A stretch of DNA of 64,000 bases from the NCBI GenBank assembly GCA_964391015.1, contig CAYMKU010000011.1:36127-100126 (forward strand). The letters run 5' to 3'. The notes beneath the pieces are model-generated. The model searched no databases. It was not told the origin of the DNA and worked only from the letters and a program-made list of their open reading frames with translations. This DNA comes from XYD12-FULL-36-8 sp964391015. GTDB lineage: Bacteria > Bacteroidota > Ignavibacteria > Ignavibacteriales > Ignavibacteriaceae. A program made the position numbers and the translations under genes. Below are positions 1 to 8,309 of this stretch, piece by piece (the stretch's first letter is position 1; each line of letters opens with the position of its first letter).

Positions 1-34
1 CTTTAATTTCAATTTCAGCTTGATCAATAAACAT
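1..34 (-). CDS. obg: Obg family GTPase, N-terminal fragment (runs off window)
   Basis: Reading the minus strand from position 34 gives MFIDQAEIEIK and then leaves the window. This matches the very conserved N-terminus of the Obg/CgtA GTPases, which act in large ribosomal subunit assembly and start MF(I/V)DQ... before the glycine-rich Obg fold. The start codon lies two bases after the stop codon of the upstream 443-aa gene, so the two are probably co-transcribed. Only eleven codons are visible, so the call rests on that motif alone. Confidence 0.65.
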   Translation of the reverse strand, partial: MFIDQAEIEIK

Positions 35-36
35 TG

Positions 37-1368
37 CTATGCCGTTGTAAAATATTTAGCAACTGCATTTGTTAAAAGAATTGCATCTTTGGAATAGGGA
101 TTTACGTTGTATGTGGTGTACAATGATTTTAGAATTTCAGTAGCTTTCTCGTAGGTTTTGCATTCTGAAATCGTTTCAATGGTAGTTGCAAAATCGTCTT
201 TATCTTCATTGAAGACAGAACTGATTATCCTTTGTATTTCTCTATCAGAAAGAAAAGTGAGGACATCTGCACTACTTGTTTTCTTGATATTTTTAGCTTC
301 ACGGGTATTTTCAATTATAGAACCTTCCAACTCATCTGGCTCAATAGAAAATGTTTCAATATCTTCTTCCAATTTCATTTCATCACTTAGATTAATAGTT
401 TCTTTCGAGTTGGGAGTCGTAATCTCTAAATCTTCCAATTCCAACTTTTCTGATTCATTTAATAAAGTGGTCTTGGGAAGAATATCTTCTTTAGCAACGG
501 TATTTAATTCGGAATTCAAATTTTCAGATACATTAGTTTCTATATTTTTTTGTTCATTTTCATTTGCAGTTTTTACTTCAGACTGAACTTGTTCAGTTTT
601 TTGTTCTGTCACTTTCGGCTCATTGTAAATGATTTTCTTTATCTCATCAATTTCATACTTAGCTTTTGGTGATTGCTTTACTCCATTTTGTAATCTTAGC
701 AAATGATCATTCAATTTCTTCTCGTTAAGATATAGCTCTATTGCTTGAATGGGAATTTGTGTATGAAGAACTGCGCCAATGTTAAAAAAGCCTGCCACCG
801 CATCTAATGCATTATCAACTAACTCATTTGTTTGTGCTAGCAGTAACTCAGAATCAATTTTATTCAGTAGAAATTCAAAATCTTTTTTATCCACAGTAAG
901 TAATTGTTTCTTTTCAAAGTAAGAGATTAGAATCTGGCTCAAGTATTTATAATAATAAGGATAATCTAAAAGTGCTATTACCTCCTCAGCACCTTTATTT
1001 TCCGTATCCTGGAAAATAAAATTAAGGAAAGTTTCATTTGGCTTAGTTAAGAAATCAAAATTAAACATTACAGCTTTTTTTATGAGATTGTTTATTTCGG
1101 TTTCATTAATTCGTCTGGATTTTTTTATCTCAAGTACAATCATCTTAAAGTGTTTTGATATTTCTGCTCCGGAATAATCAAATGACGATTTTCGTAAAAG
1201 GATCTGACGATCTTTATAAACCTGGTAATTTATTTCTGCTGATAAGTAATTGAGAATAGCTGGATGAATTTCGATTCCCTTCAGTTTTTCAAAAGTCAAG
1301 AACGAGCCAGCTTTACTAATTTTATTAAAACAAAAATCACAAATGAATTTTATTTCTTTTTCAAACAT
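37..1368 (-). CDS. Hypothetical protein with acidic linker, upstream of obg
   Basis: I do not recognise this 443-residue protein. It has no signal peptide or membrane segment. Residues 1-225 look like a mixed alpha/beta or helical domain containing two Cys near the start (a CDFCF sequence). Residues about 235-360 are a Glu/Thr/Asn/Ser-rich low-complexity linker. Residues about 365-443 form a short helical C-terminal domain starting DVLTFLSDREIQRI. The architecture of two folded ends joined by a disordered acidic tether suggests an adaptor or scaffold, but that is inference. It is followed after two bases by obg and preceded by a small lipoprotein gene on the same strand. Confidence 0.6.
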   Translation of the reverse strand: MFEKEIKFICDFCFNKISKAGSFLTFEKLKGIEIHPAILNYLSAEINYQVYKDRQILLRKSSFDYSGAEISKHFKMIVLEIKKSRRINETEINNLIKKAVMFNFDFLTKPNETFLNFIFQDTENKGAEEVIALLDYPYYYKYLSQILISYFEKKQLLTVDKKDFEFLLNKIDSELLLAQTNELVDNALDAVAGFFNIGAVLHTQIPIQAIELYLNEKKLNDHLLRLQNGVKQSPKAKYEIDEIKKIIYNEPKVTEQKTEQVQSEVKTANENEQKNIETNVSENLNSELNTVAKEDILPKTTLLNESEKLELEDLEITTPNSKETINLSDEMKLEEDIETFSIEPDELEGSIIENTREAKNIKKTSSADVLTFLSDREIQRIISSVFNEDKDDFATTIETISECKTYEKATEILKSLYTTYNVNPYSKDAILLTNAVAKYFTTA

Positions 1369-1384
1369 TTATATCTCTCTTTTT

Positions 1385-1642
1385 TTAATTAGAAAGCAAG
1401 TATCTCAAACCTTGAACATTTCTTTTGGTAAATTTTAAATTTAGCTCAGCACTCAGGCTGTCTATTTTTCTCATTGATAAATCGATCAAGTAAAAATTCC
1501 TACTTGCTGTGCCCCAATCCGATTGACTGACAGATACAAATTTTGTCGAAAATTTGTCTTGCTCTGGTTCGGATTTGCACCCTAAAAATAAGACCGACCA
1601 GCTTATAACACTTGTGACTATAATAAGTTGAAATGATTTCAT
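1385..1642 (-). CDS. Small putative lipoprotein
   Basis: This is an 85-aa product with a hydrophobic N-terminus ending in a lipobox-like LFLGC, with Cys22 as the predicted lipidated residue. The mature part is only about 63 residues, polar and ending in LRYLLSN. No family is recognised. It lies 16 bases upstream of the 443-aa gene on the same strand. Export and lipidation are inferred from the signal sequence only. Confidence 0.55.
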   Translation of the reverse strand: MKSFQLIIVTSVISWSVLFLGCKSEPEQDKFSTKFVSVSQSDWGTASRNFYLIDLSMRKIDSLSAELNLKFTKRNVQGLRYLLSN

Positions 1643-1683
1643 TTCTAATATTCAATATATGTTTCTACTTTAACTTAAATAAA

Positions 1684-1707
1684 AAATCCCGAAATAAATC
1701 GGGATTT
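1684..1707 (-). terminator. Intrinsic terminator after sdhCAB
   Basis: The perfect inverted repeat AAATCCCGA / TCGGGATTT has a six-base loop and, read on the minus strand, runs into a T-rich stretch. It lies about 25 bases past the sdhB stop codon, so it fits a rho-independent terminator ending the sdhCAB transcript. Confidence 0.8.
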
Positions 1708-1731
1708 AAAGTGCATAAAATTTATTTTAAT

Positions 1732-2502
1732 TCAAACTTCAACTTCTTTCGATTTGACCTTAGCCATTACAAAATCTCTGTTCATTCTCGCAATGTTAGT
1801 AACTGAAATTCCTTTGGGACACTCTGCTTCGCAGGCATAAGTGTTTGTACAACTGCCAAATCCCAAATCATCCATAACCTTTACCATTCTATCAACTCTG
1901 CGGTAACGTTCCGGCTGTCCTTGCGGAAGCAGTGCATACTGTGAAACCTTAGCTGATACAAACAACATAGCGGAAGCATTCTTACACGCAGCAACACAAG
2001 CGCCGCAGCCAATACACGAAGCGGCATCCATTGCTAAGCTAGAAACTTCTTTTGAAATGGGAATTGCATTACCATCCGGCGTTCCCCCTGTGTTGCATGA
2101 AATATAACCACCAACTTGAAGAATTTTATCAAAACCCGAACGATCAACCATCAAATCTTTAATTACCGGAAACGCTTTCGCACGGAACGGTTCAATCCAA
2201 ATTGTCTCACCATCTTTAAAGTTTCTCATGTGAAGCTGACAGGTTGCAATTTTTGCAAGTGGTCCATGCGGTCTGCCGTTGATAACCAAGCCGCATGTAC
2301 CGCAAATACCTTCACGGCAATCACTCTCAAAATGAACTGCCTCTTCATTTTTTGCTTCGAGAGTATTATTTACTTCATCCAGCATTTCAAGGAAAGAAAC
2401 ATCCGGCGAAACCTGAACTGCATACTCAACAAAACTTCCGACAGAATTAGAATTTTTTTGCCTCCAAATATTCAACTTTAGATTAAGTTTTTTAGCTTCC
2501 AT
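1732..2502 (-). CDS. sdhB: Succinate dehydrogenase/fumarate reductase iron-sulfur subunit
   Basis: This subunit carries electrons between the flavin of SdhA and the membrane quinone site through three iron-sulfur clusters. The ligands are visible: Cys62, Cys67, Cys70 and Cys88 for the [2Fe-2S] cluster, the CIGCGACVAAC motif at 163-173, and Cys218/224/228 with a CPKGI ending. The 256-residue length is normal for the family. Its ATG overlaps the sdhA stop codon by one base (TAATG), implying translational coupling. It is the last gene of sdhCAB. Sequence alone does not tell succinate oxidation from fumarate reduction; the single large cytochrome b subunit upstream marks the B-type (menaquinone-linked) group, which can run either way. 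Confidence 0.95.
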   Translation of the reverse strand: MEAKKLNLKLNIWRQKNSNSVGSFVEYAVQVSPDVSFLEMLDEVNNTLEAKNEEAVHFESDCREGICGTCGLVINGRPHGPLAKIATCQLHMRNFKDGETIWIEPFRAKAFPVIKDLMVDRSGFDKILQVGGYISCNTGGTPDGNAIPISKEVSSLAMDAASCIGCGACVAACKNASAMLFVSAKVSQYALLPQGQPERYRRVDRMVKVMDDLGFGSCTNTYACEAECPKGISVTNIARMNRDFVMAKVKSKEVEV

Positions 2503-4412
2503 TATTTATAACTCCTTATCGCTGGTTTCACGTACTCAAATACTAAAGGTTCCTTGTGAAGATTCCATTTATCTTCATTTGCAAATTCCCAGGCAGCAAC
2601 GTAAGAATATTCTTCATCGTTACGTTTTGCCTCACCGTCTTCGTGTTGATATTCTTCTCTGAAATGACCGCCGCATGATTCATTTCTGCTTAAAGCATCA
2701 AGAGCCATTAATTCTCCAAGCTCAAAGTAGTCAATTAATCTTCCTGCACGTTCAAGAGTTTGGTTCACATCACTTCCACTGCCAGGAATCGTAACATTCT
2801 TCCAAAATTCAGATTTCAATTCTTTTATTTCATCCATCGCTTCTTTCAATCCCTTTTCATTCCTTCCCATACCAACTTTATTCCACATTATTCTTCCTAA
2901 CTGTTTGTGAATATCATCAACAGTTCTTTTTCCTTTTATTGAAAGAAGTTTGTTCGTCAGATTTCTAACTTCATTTGTAACTTTTGTGAATTCAGGATGA
3001 TCAGTTTTTACCAAAGTTGGTTTGTAACTTGCCAGATAATCACCCATCGTGTAAGGAATAACAAAATAACCATCAGCCAAACCTTGCATAAGTGCAGAAG
3101 CACCCAAACGATTTGCCCCATGATCTGAATAGTTTGCTTCACCAAGAACAAACAAACCGGGAATTGTGCTCATCAAATTATAATCAACCCACAAACCGCC
3201 CATCGTGTAATGCGGTGCAGGATAAATCATCATCGGAACTTTGTATGGATTTTCTCCAGTAATGGTTTCATAAATTTCAAACAAATTACCATACCTCTCT
3301 TCAATCACCTTCTGTCCTAATCTGTTAATTGCATCTTTGAAATCGAGATAGACAGCTTCGCCGCCTCTCACTCCTCTGCCCTCATCGCATACTTCTTTAG
3401 CTGCTCGAGAGGAAATATCCCGTGGAGAAAGATTTCCGAATGAAGGATATTTTCTTTCAAGATAGTAATCCCTTTCATCTTCGGGAATATCATTTGGATT
3501 TCTCATATCGCTTTTTTTCTTCGAAACCCAAACCCGCCCATCATTTCTCAGCGACTCGCTCATCAAAGTAAGCTTTGACTGGGATTCTCCATGCAGAGGC
3601 AAACAAGTGGGATGAATCTGAGTAAAGCAAGGATTAGCAAACAGAGCACCTCGTTTATGCGCTCGCCAAATTGCCGTAACATTACAGTTCATTGCGTTAG
3701 TTGAGAGGAAGAAAACGTTTGAGTATCCACCGGTTGCAAGGCAAACCGCATGAGCCGAATAAGTTTCTATATCTCCTGTTAAGAGATTTCTGCATACAAT
3801 CCCTTTTGCAAATCCATCAACTATTACAACATCAAGCATTTCTCTTCGCGTGTAAAGTTTAACATTACCAAGATCAATTTGTCTGTTCAAAGCACTAACA
3901 GCACCAAGCAATAACTGCTGACCTGTTTGCCCCCTAGCATAAAATGTTCTTGATACCTGAGCACCGCCAAATGATCGGTTATCGAGAAGTCCCCCATATT
4001 CTCTTGCAAATGGAACACCTTGAGCAACACATTGATCAATTATGTTTCCGCTTACTTCTGCAAGACGATGAACATTTGCCTCTCTTGCACGGAAATCTCC
4101 TCCTTTAACTGTATCATAGAACAATCTGTAAACACTATCGCCGTCATTCTGATAATTCTTAGCTGCATTTATTCCGCCTTGTGCTGAAATTGAATGCGCT
4201 CGTCTTGCACTATCGTGAAAAGTAAATGCTTTGACATTATATCCTAATTCCCCCAATGAAGCTGCGGCAGAAGCTCCTGCCAAACCTGTCCCAACAACAA
4301 TTATGTCGAACTTTCTTTTGTTTGCTGGGTTAACCAGCTTCATGTTGAATTTATGATTTGTCCACTTTTCAGATATATGCCCCGCTGGCACTTTTGACTC
4401 TAACTTAATCAT
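2502..4412 (-). CDS. sdhA: Succinate dehydrogenase/fumarate reductase flavoprotein subunit
   Basis: Catalytic subunit that interconverts succinate and fumarate on a covalently bound FAD. The dinucleotide-binding GTGLAG sits at residues 41-46. The HSISAQGG segment around residue 73 holds the histidine that usually carries FAD. The substrate-site FTQIHPT and the HYTMGG motif are also present. The 636-residue length suits the B-type family. It overlaps sdhC by four bases and sdhB by one, so all three genes form a tight operon. The enzyme is peripheral on the cytoplasmic side of the inner membrane, anchored by SdhC. Confidence 0.95.
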   Translation of the reverse strand: MIKLESKVPAGHISEKWTNHKFNMKLVNPANKRKFDIIVVGTGLAGASAAASLGELGYNVKAFTFHDSARRAHSISAQGGINAAKNYQNDGDSVYRLFYDTVKGGDFRAREANVHRLAEVSGNIIDQCVAQGVPFAREYGGLLDNRSFGGAQVSRTFYARGQTGQQLLLGAVSALNRQIDLGNVKLYTRREMLDVVIVDGFAKGIVCRNLLTGDIETYSAHAVCLATGGYSNVFFLSTNAMNCNVTAIWRAHKRGALFANPCFTQIHPTCLPLHGESQSKLTLMSESLRNDGRVWVSKKKSDMRNPNDIPEDERDYYLERKYPSFGNLSPRDISSRAAKEVCDEGRGVRGGEAVYLDFKDAINRLGQKVIEERYGNLFEIYETITGENPYKVPMMIYPAPHYTMGGLWVDYNLMSTIPGLFVLGEANYSDHGANRLGASALMQGLADGYFVIPYTMGDYLASYKPTLVKTDHPEFTKVTNEVRNLTNKLLSIKGKRTVDDIHKQLGRIMWNKVGMGRNEKGLKEAMDEIKELKSEFWKNVTIPGSGSDVNQTLERAGRLIDYFELGELMALDALSRNESCGGHFREEYQHEDGEAKRNDEEYSYVAAWEFANEDKWNLHKEPLVFEYVKPAIRSYK

Positions 4413-5086
4413 TGACCGCCTCCGTGAAAAAAGAAGAAGTAAATCGGCATTGATGCAAATCCGATAGCCATAATTATTGCATAGATTGTCCCAACCTTTT
4501 CGACAAGCGGGGTATATTTTTTATGATTCCATCCGAAAGTTTGAAACGCACTTTGAAAACCATGATTGAGATGAAATCCTAAAAGTAAAACTGCAATTAC
4601 ATAAAGCAGTGAATACCACCAATAACCGAAAGATCTAATCACAATTTCATAGTACTGATGGTTATTCGCTAATCCTTCCGGATCGTGAATATTAAACCTC
4701 CAAAAGAAAGTACCGAGATGCAGCACGAGAAATATGAAAACAATAGATCCAGTTAAAAACATTGTTCGGGAGAAAACGTCACTATTTTCCGATGAACTGT
4801 TTACTTTATAAATGACTCCGCGCGCTCTTTTGTTTTCAATCCACAACCGAACTCCATTAAAAATATGGATGAGAAAAGCTGCAAGCAAAACTAGTTCAAT
4901 TACTCTGATAAGCGGTTTAATAACATCTAAAGTAAGCACATAACCATTAAAAACATTTGGACCGAAGAACAATGTTATGTTTCCAACAAGATGAACAATT
5001 AAAAAGATTAGCAGAAAACCTCCTGTAACAGCCATTGTAATCTTTTTGCCGATGGATGAATTAATAAATTTGAAAAACCATCCCAT
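4409..5086 (-). CDS. sdhC: Succinate dehydrogenase cytochrome b558-type membrane anchor
   Basis: Membrane anchor of the B-type succinate:quinone oxidoreductase, 225 aa with about five transmembrane helices (around residues 13-35, 55-80, 105-130, 155-180 and 195-220). Histidines suited to haem ligation occur in the helices (HLVGN, HIFNG, HLGTFFW, HHGFQ-like segments). There is no separate sdhD, as is normal for this one-anchor class. The start is well supported by an AGGAG box seven bases upstream on the minus strand. It is the first gene of the operon. Confidence 0.92.
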   Translation of the reverse strand: MGWFFKFINSSIGKKITMAVTGGFLLIFLIVHLVGNITLFFGPNVFNGYVLTLDVIKPLIRVIELVLLAAFLIHIFNGVRLWIENKRARGVIYKVNSSSENSDVFSRTMFLTGSIVFIFLVLHLGTFFWRFNIHDPEGLANNHQYYEIVIRSFGYWWYSLLYVIAVLLLGFHLNHGFQSAFQTFGWNHKKYTPLVEKVGTIYAIIMAIGFASMPIYFFFFHGGGQ

Positions 5087-5315
5087 TAATATCTCCTTTA
5101 AGACAATGTAATAATTTTTTTAGGAAAGTGAAATTTATTCTGAAGAAGAAATTGAGCATAGGTTAGAATAGTCAAGTTTAGCTAAAATAGATTAATTTCT
5201 ATAAGCAACTTATCAATTTTGAGATACTAACTCAAAATTTTCACAAGCAAAAAATTCAGGTAATTATTGGATTTCTTGACCCTTAGTTTTATTTTTATTT
5301 AGTTCTTTGTACACG
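5087..5315. promoter_or_regulatory. Divergent promoter region between sdhC and the B12 operon
   Basis: This 229-base AT-rich gap separates the minus-strand sdhCAB operon from the plus-strand cobalamin operon and should hold both promoters. The one clear structure is a perfect 9-base inverted repeat AATTTTGAG / CTCAAAATT (5215-5223 / 5231-5239, seven-base spacer), which could be an operator or a small hairpin. I could not assign promoter boxes with confidence. Confidence 0.4.
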
Positions 5316-5559
5316 ATTTATGGTATTCCGATCTCGACGAAAGTCGTGATAACGGAAATTATAGGGAAGTCCGGTGCGGTTTTACTGGTATGTCATCTTG
5401 AACTTGTTTCAAGATCAGGGATTCCGAACCAAGTTTGGAATGACGTAATTCAAGCAATCAATTCCGGCGCTGTCGCGCAACTGTAAATTCAGTAAGCAAT
5501 GTTGCATACTGCCTTTTGCATATTGCCTACTGGAACAAGCCAGGAGACCTGCTATAAAT
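5316..5559 (+). promoter_or_regulatory. Cobalamin (B12) riboswitch with enlarged L5 loop
   Basis: The conserved landmarks of the adenosylcobalamin aptamer appear in order. The P1 arms are ATTTAT (5316-5321) and ATAAAT (5554-5559). TATAGGGAAG lies at 5361-5370, then the P5 arm CCGG (5372-5375) followed by TGCG, the partner P5 arm CCGG (5465-5468), the core GCTGTCGCGCAACTGTAA (5470-5487), and the 3' signature AAGCCAGGAGACCTGC (about 5537-5552). In E. coli btuB the loop between the P5 arms is seven bases; here it is about 89 bases because a palindromic repeat lies inside it. The downstream genes are a BtuB-like receptor and a small membrane protein, as expected for a B12 regulon. Confidence 0.9.
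5392..5446 (+). repeat. Palindromic intergenic repeat (copy 1) inside riboswitch loop
   Basis: This 55-base unit runs from TGTCATCTTGAACTTG to TTTGGAATGACG. It folds into two hairpins, TCTTGAA/TTCAAGA and ATTCCGAA/TTTGGAAT, closed by GTCAT/ATGAC. Related copies lie at 36697-36754 and 43724-43794. It sits within loop L5 of the cobalamin riboswitch. The self-closing fold could let it sit in a loop without disturbing the flanking helix. Confidence 0.8.
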
Positions 5560-5564
5560 CATTT

Positions 5565-5596
5565 TTAATCAACCTTCGCGGCAAAGGTAAGATTAA
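5565..5596 (+). promoter_or_regulatory. Hairpin after the aptamer, candidate P13/L13 of the riboswitch
   Basis: TTAATC (5565-5570) pairs with GATTAA (5591-5596) and ACCTT (5572-5576) with AAGGT (5584-5588), leaving the loop CGCGGCA. Four loop bases (CGCG) can pair with TGCG at the 5' edge of L5 (one G-U pair), which is the usual kissing contact that couples ligand binding to expression. The role is inferred from position and complementarity. Confidence 0.5.
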
Positions 5597-5645
5597 CGAT
5601 GGTCTTACAAATTCTCCATTCGTTCATCTCAGCTTTAATTCACGC

Positions 5646-5682
5646 GAAGTTACTTTACATAATTAAACACAGGAGTAACTTC
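5646..5682 (+). promoter_or_regulatory. Hairpin masking the btuB ribosome binding site
   Basis: GAAGTTACT (5646-5654) is perfectly complementary to AGTAACTTC (5674-5682), which directly abuts the ATG at 5683 and overlaps the AGGAG Shine-Dalgarno box (5671-5675). A nine-base stem here would occlude the start region, so translational control of the receptor is likely. Whether it switches with B12 cannot be seen from sequence. Confidence 0.55.
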
Positions 5683-7635
5683 ATGAAAAATTTCTTTTTG
5701 TTTTTCTCTGTTTTTTTTTCTTTTCAATCTGTTTTCTCGCAAGAAAAAGTTGTTGAGAAAACTGATATTCAAGGCCTTTACAAACTTTACGATGTTGTTA
5801 TTTCTGCAACTAAAACTCAAACCAGCACACTTGAGCTTGCTAATTCAATTTCTGTAATTGATTCTGAAAAGATCGCCAATAGTAACGTATCCAATGTTTT
5901 TGATTTATTAAGAGGTGAATATGGAGTTAGCTTTACCAGACAAGGAGGAGCTGGAACTTTATCAAACATTAGTATTCGCGGTGGGAATTCTGATTACACA
6001 CTGGTTTTGGTTGATGGTGTAGAAGTCAATTTGAACAGTGATCCTTCTAATGTGTACGACTTTGCTTTTCTTTCTACCGATAACATAAAATCTATTGAAA
6101 TACTCCGCGGACCTCAGTCAACCCTCTACGGTTCAAATTCGCTGGCTGGAGTAATCAACGTTATCACAAAAAAAGGAATCGGCAAGCCAAATTTTTCTCT
6201 ATTAACTGAAATCGGTTCATACAAAACCTATAAAGCTTTGCTTGGAATGAGCGGCAATATTTCAAGTTTCAATTATTCGGTAACAATAGATAGAACTGAA
6301 AGCGAAGGTTTTTCCTCCGCCTCTCAGAAATATGGCAATGTTGAGAAAGATGGTTACAAAAAAAATAACATCTCTACAAGATTTGGATATGATTTTAGCG
6401 ATGCTACAGAATTCAATCTATTTATGAATTACAATAATTCGAAATCTGATTACGACCAGTTCGGAGGAAAGTTTGGAGACGACCCAACATACGTATTTGA
6501 CCAAGAGGAGTTTTCATTTCGTGGTGAGAGTAAATTAAATTTCTCAGATGGGAAATGGAATCAAAAAATTGGTATCTCAATATTTAATAACATCAGGAAA
6601 TATTCTTATGATACATCAACTGCAAGCATATATTATTCTAAAAGCTTATACGATGGAAGAAAATATAAACTTGACTGGCAAAATGATTTTAGGTTAAGCA
6701 ATGAAAATTTATTAACAACAGGAATAGAATATGAGATCGAAGAAGCATCCTCAGAGTTCTTTGCCAAGACATTTTTAAGTCCGCCTGATTATTTGAGTAC
6801 TTTCCCCAAACAGGAAGCAAAAACTTTTGGGATCTATGTTCAAGATCAACTAAAATTCGGAGAGAGCTTTTTCAGCACAGTTGGATTACGATATAATAAT
6901 TACGACCAACTTGGTTCATCCCTTACTTATAGAATTGCTCCTGCTTATGTCATTTGGAAAACTGGAACAAAAATTAAATGTACTATAGGTTCAGGTTTTA
7001 AAATTCCTTCCTTATTCTATTTGTATGATCCGACTTACGGCAACCCAGGTTTGAAACCCGAAAAAAGTCTTGGCCTCGATGCTGGAGTTGAGCAGTACCT
7101 TTTTAATGAATTGGTTTTATTTGGAATAACCTATTTCCAAAATAACTACAAAGATCTCTTCGGATTTGATAATAACTTTAGAACTATAAACGTCAAAAAA
7201 GCAAAAACTAACGGAATTGAATCATATCTGACAGCAAAACTCTCAAATGACTTTGAAGTAAAACTGAACTACACTTTTACAAATGCAAAAGATGAAAGTA
7301 ATGGAATTGCTGAAAAGGATAAAAGACTAATCAGAAGACCCGAACACAAAGCTAGTTTATTTGTTAGTTATTCTTTAAACCAATCCGCAAACGTAAATGC
7401 TGAACTTATTTATGTTGGATCAAGAGAAGATATAAACTTTTCAATATTCGAACGTGTAATACTGAAGGAATATTTCCTTCTAAACCTTGCAGCACATTAT
7501 GATTTGCTTAATTTCTTAAGATTAAATTTGCGTTTAGAAAATGTTCTTAATTCTGATTACGAAGAAGTTTATGGTTATGCAACTTCAGGCTTTTCGGTTT
7601 ATGGCGGGATAAAATTAAGTCTAAACGATTTGTGA
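5683..7635 (+). CDS. btuB: BtuB-like TonB-dependent outer-membrane receptor
   Basis: Outer-membrane receptor expected to import corrinoids using TonB energy. I chose the ATG at 5683 because AGGAG lies eight bases upstream and the product then starts with a clean signal peptide (MKNFFLFFSVFFSFQSVFSQ); an in-frame start at 5599 would add 28 unlikely residues over the leader hairpins. The mature protein has a plug domain (about residues 35-160, with ISIRGGNSDYTLVLVDGV and RGPQSTLYGSNSLAGVINV) and a beta-barrel to the end. The final residues (GGIKLSLNDL) form a weak barrel end. The upstream cobalamin riboswitch supports the substrate. About 650 residues is usual for BtuB. Confidence 0.87.
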   Translation: MKNFFLFFSVFFSFQSVFSQEKVVEKTDIQGLYKLYDVVISATKTQTSTLELANSISVIDSEKIANSNVSNVFDLLRGEYGVSFTRQGGAGTLSNISIRGGNSDYTLVLVDGVEVNLNSDPSNVYDFAFLSTDNIKSIEILRGPQSTLYGSNSLAGVINVITKKGIGKPNFSLLTEIGSYKTYKALLGMSGNISSFNYSVTIDRTESEGFSSASQKYGNVEKDGYKKNNISTRFGYDFSDATEFNLFMNYNNSKSDYDQFGGKFGDDPTYVFDQEEFSFRGESKLNFSDGKWNQKIGISIFNNIRKYSYDTSTASIYYSKSLYDGRKYKLDWQNDFRLSNENLLTTGIEYEIEEASSEFFAKTFLSPPDYLSTFPKQEAKTFGIYVQDQLKFGESFFSTVGLRYNNYDQLGSSLTYRIAPAYVIWKTGTKIKCTIGSGFKIPSLFYLYDPTYGNPGLKPEKSLGLDAGVEQYLFNELVLFGITYFQNNYKDLFGFDNNFRTINVKKAKTNGIESYLTAKLSNDFEVKLNYTFTNAKDESNGIAEKDKRLIRRPEHKASLFVSYSLNQSANVNAELIYVGSREDINFSIFERVILKEYFLLNLAAHYDLLNFLRLNLRLENVLNSDYEEVYGYATSGFSVYGGIKLSLNDL

Positions 7636-7745
7636 TATTTTAAAAAATTTATTTTGATTAGAGCTTATAGAATTTTTATCTTTGAAATAGTTAGAATAGT
7701 AAATCATCAAATTTTTACTCAGAAATTATTAAGAAAGGAACCAGA

Positions 7746-8276
7746 ATGAATTCAGATAATTTCACCTCAAAGTTTTGGACTGTGACTATTATGATAATGA
7801 CTGCTGCATTTACAAGATTAATTCCTCATCCACCAAATTTCACTGCAGTTGGTGCTATCGCCTTGTTTGGAGGTACTTATTTTAGTGACAAGAAATTTGC
7901 ATTCATTATTCCGTTAACTGCTATGCTGCTTTCTGATTTGTTACTTGGATTTCACAATGGAATGTTATCGGTTTATTTTAGCTTTGTGTTGATCGTCGGA
8001 ATTGGAATCTTACTTAGCCGAAATATTAATTTGCGAAATGTTATTGCAGCATCACTTTCGTCCTCAATTTTATTTTTTGTGATGACAAATTTCCAGATGT
8101 GGGTTCAGGGTACACTCTACGCAAAGAATATTACAGGATTAGTTACATGTTATGTAGCAGCGATCCCATTTTTCGGTTATTCCGTTTTAGGAGATTTATT
8201 TTTTGTAGGTTTTCTATTCGGACTTTTCGCGCTACTGCTAACCAAATTCCCACAACTTTCAGAAGTAAAAGCTTAA
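7746..8276 (+). CDS. DUF6580-type membrane protein, candidate B12-related transporter subunit
   Basis: A 176-aa integral membrane protein with about five hydrophobic helices and the motif RLIPHPPNFTAVGAIALFGG near residues 24-43, which I associate with the uncharacterised DUF6580 family. Size and hydrophobicity resemble the substrate-binding (S) subunits of ECF vitamin transporters. It follows btuB by 110 bases, has an AAGGA box before its ATG, and is closed by an intrinsic terminator, so it probably lies in the B12 riboswitch regulon. A role in moving corrinoids over the inner membrane is inference; no ATPase or btuCD gene lies nearby. Confidence 0.75.
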   Translation: MNSDNFTSKFWTVTIMIMTAAFTRLIPHPPNFTAVGAIALFGGTYFSDKKFAFIIPLTAMLLSDLLLGFHNGMLSVYFSFVLIVGIGILLSRNINLRNVIAASLSSSILFFVMTNFQMWVQGTLYAKNITGLVTCYVAAIPFFGYSVLGDLFFVGFLFGLFALLLTKFPQLSEVKA

Positions 8277-8282
8277 TCACTT

Positions 8283-8309
8283 GGGGCAATGAAAGTTGCC
8301 CCTTCTTTT
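8283..8309 (+). terminator. Intrinsic terminator of the B12 operon
   Basis: GGGGCAA (8283-8289) pairs perfectly with TTGCCCC (8296-8302), with a six-base loop, and is followed by TTCTTTT. It begins six bases past the stop codon of the DUF6580 gene. An in-frame ATG at 8289 of the next gene lies inside this hairpin, which argues that the next gene starts later. Confidence 0.75.

Noticed and set aside
158..586. Antisense open frame of 142 codons across the 443-aa gene
   Set aside because: It is a low-complexity shadow of the acidic linker of the opposite gene and has no ribosome site.
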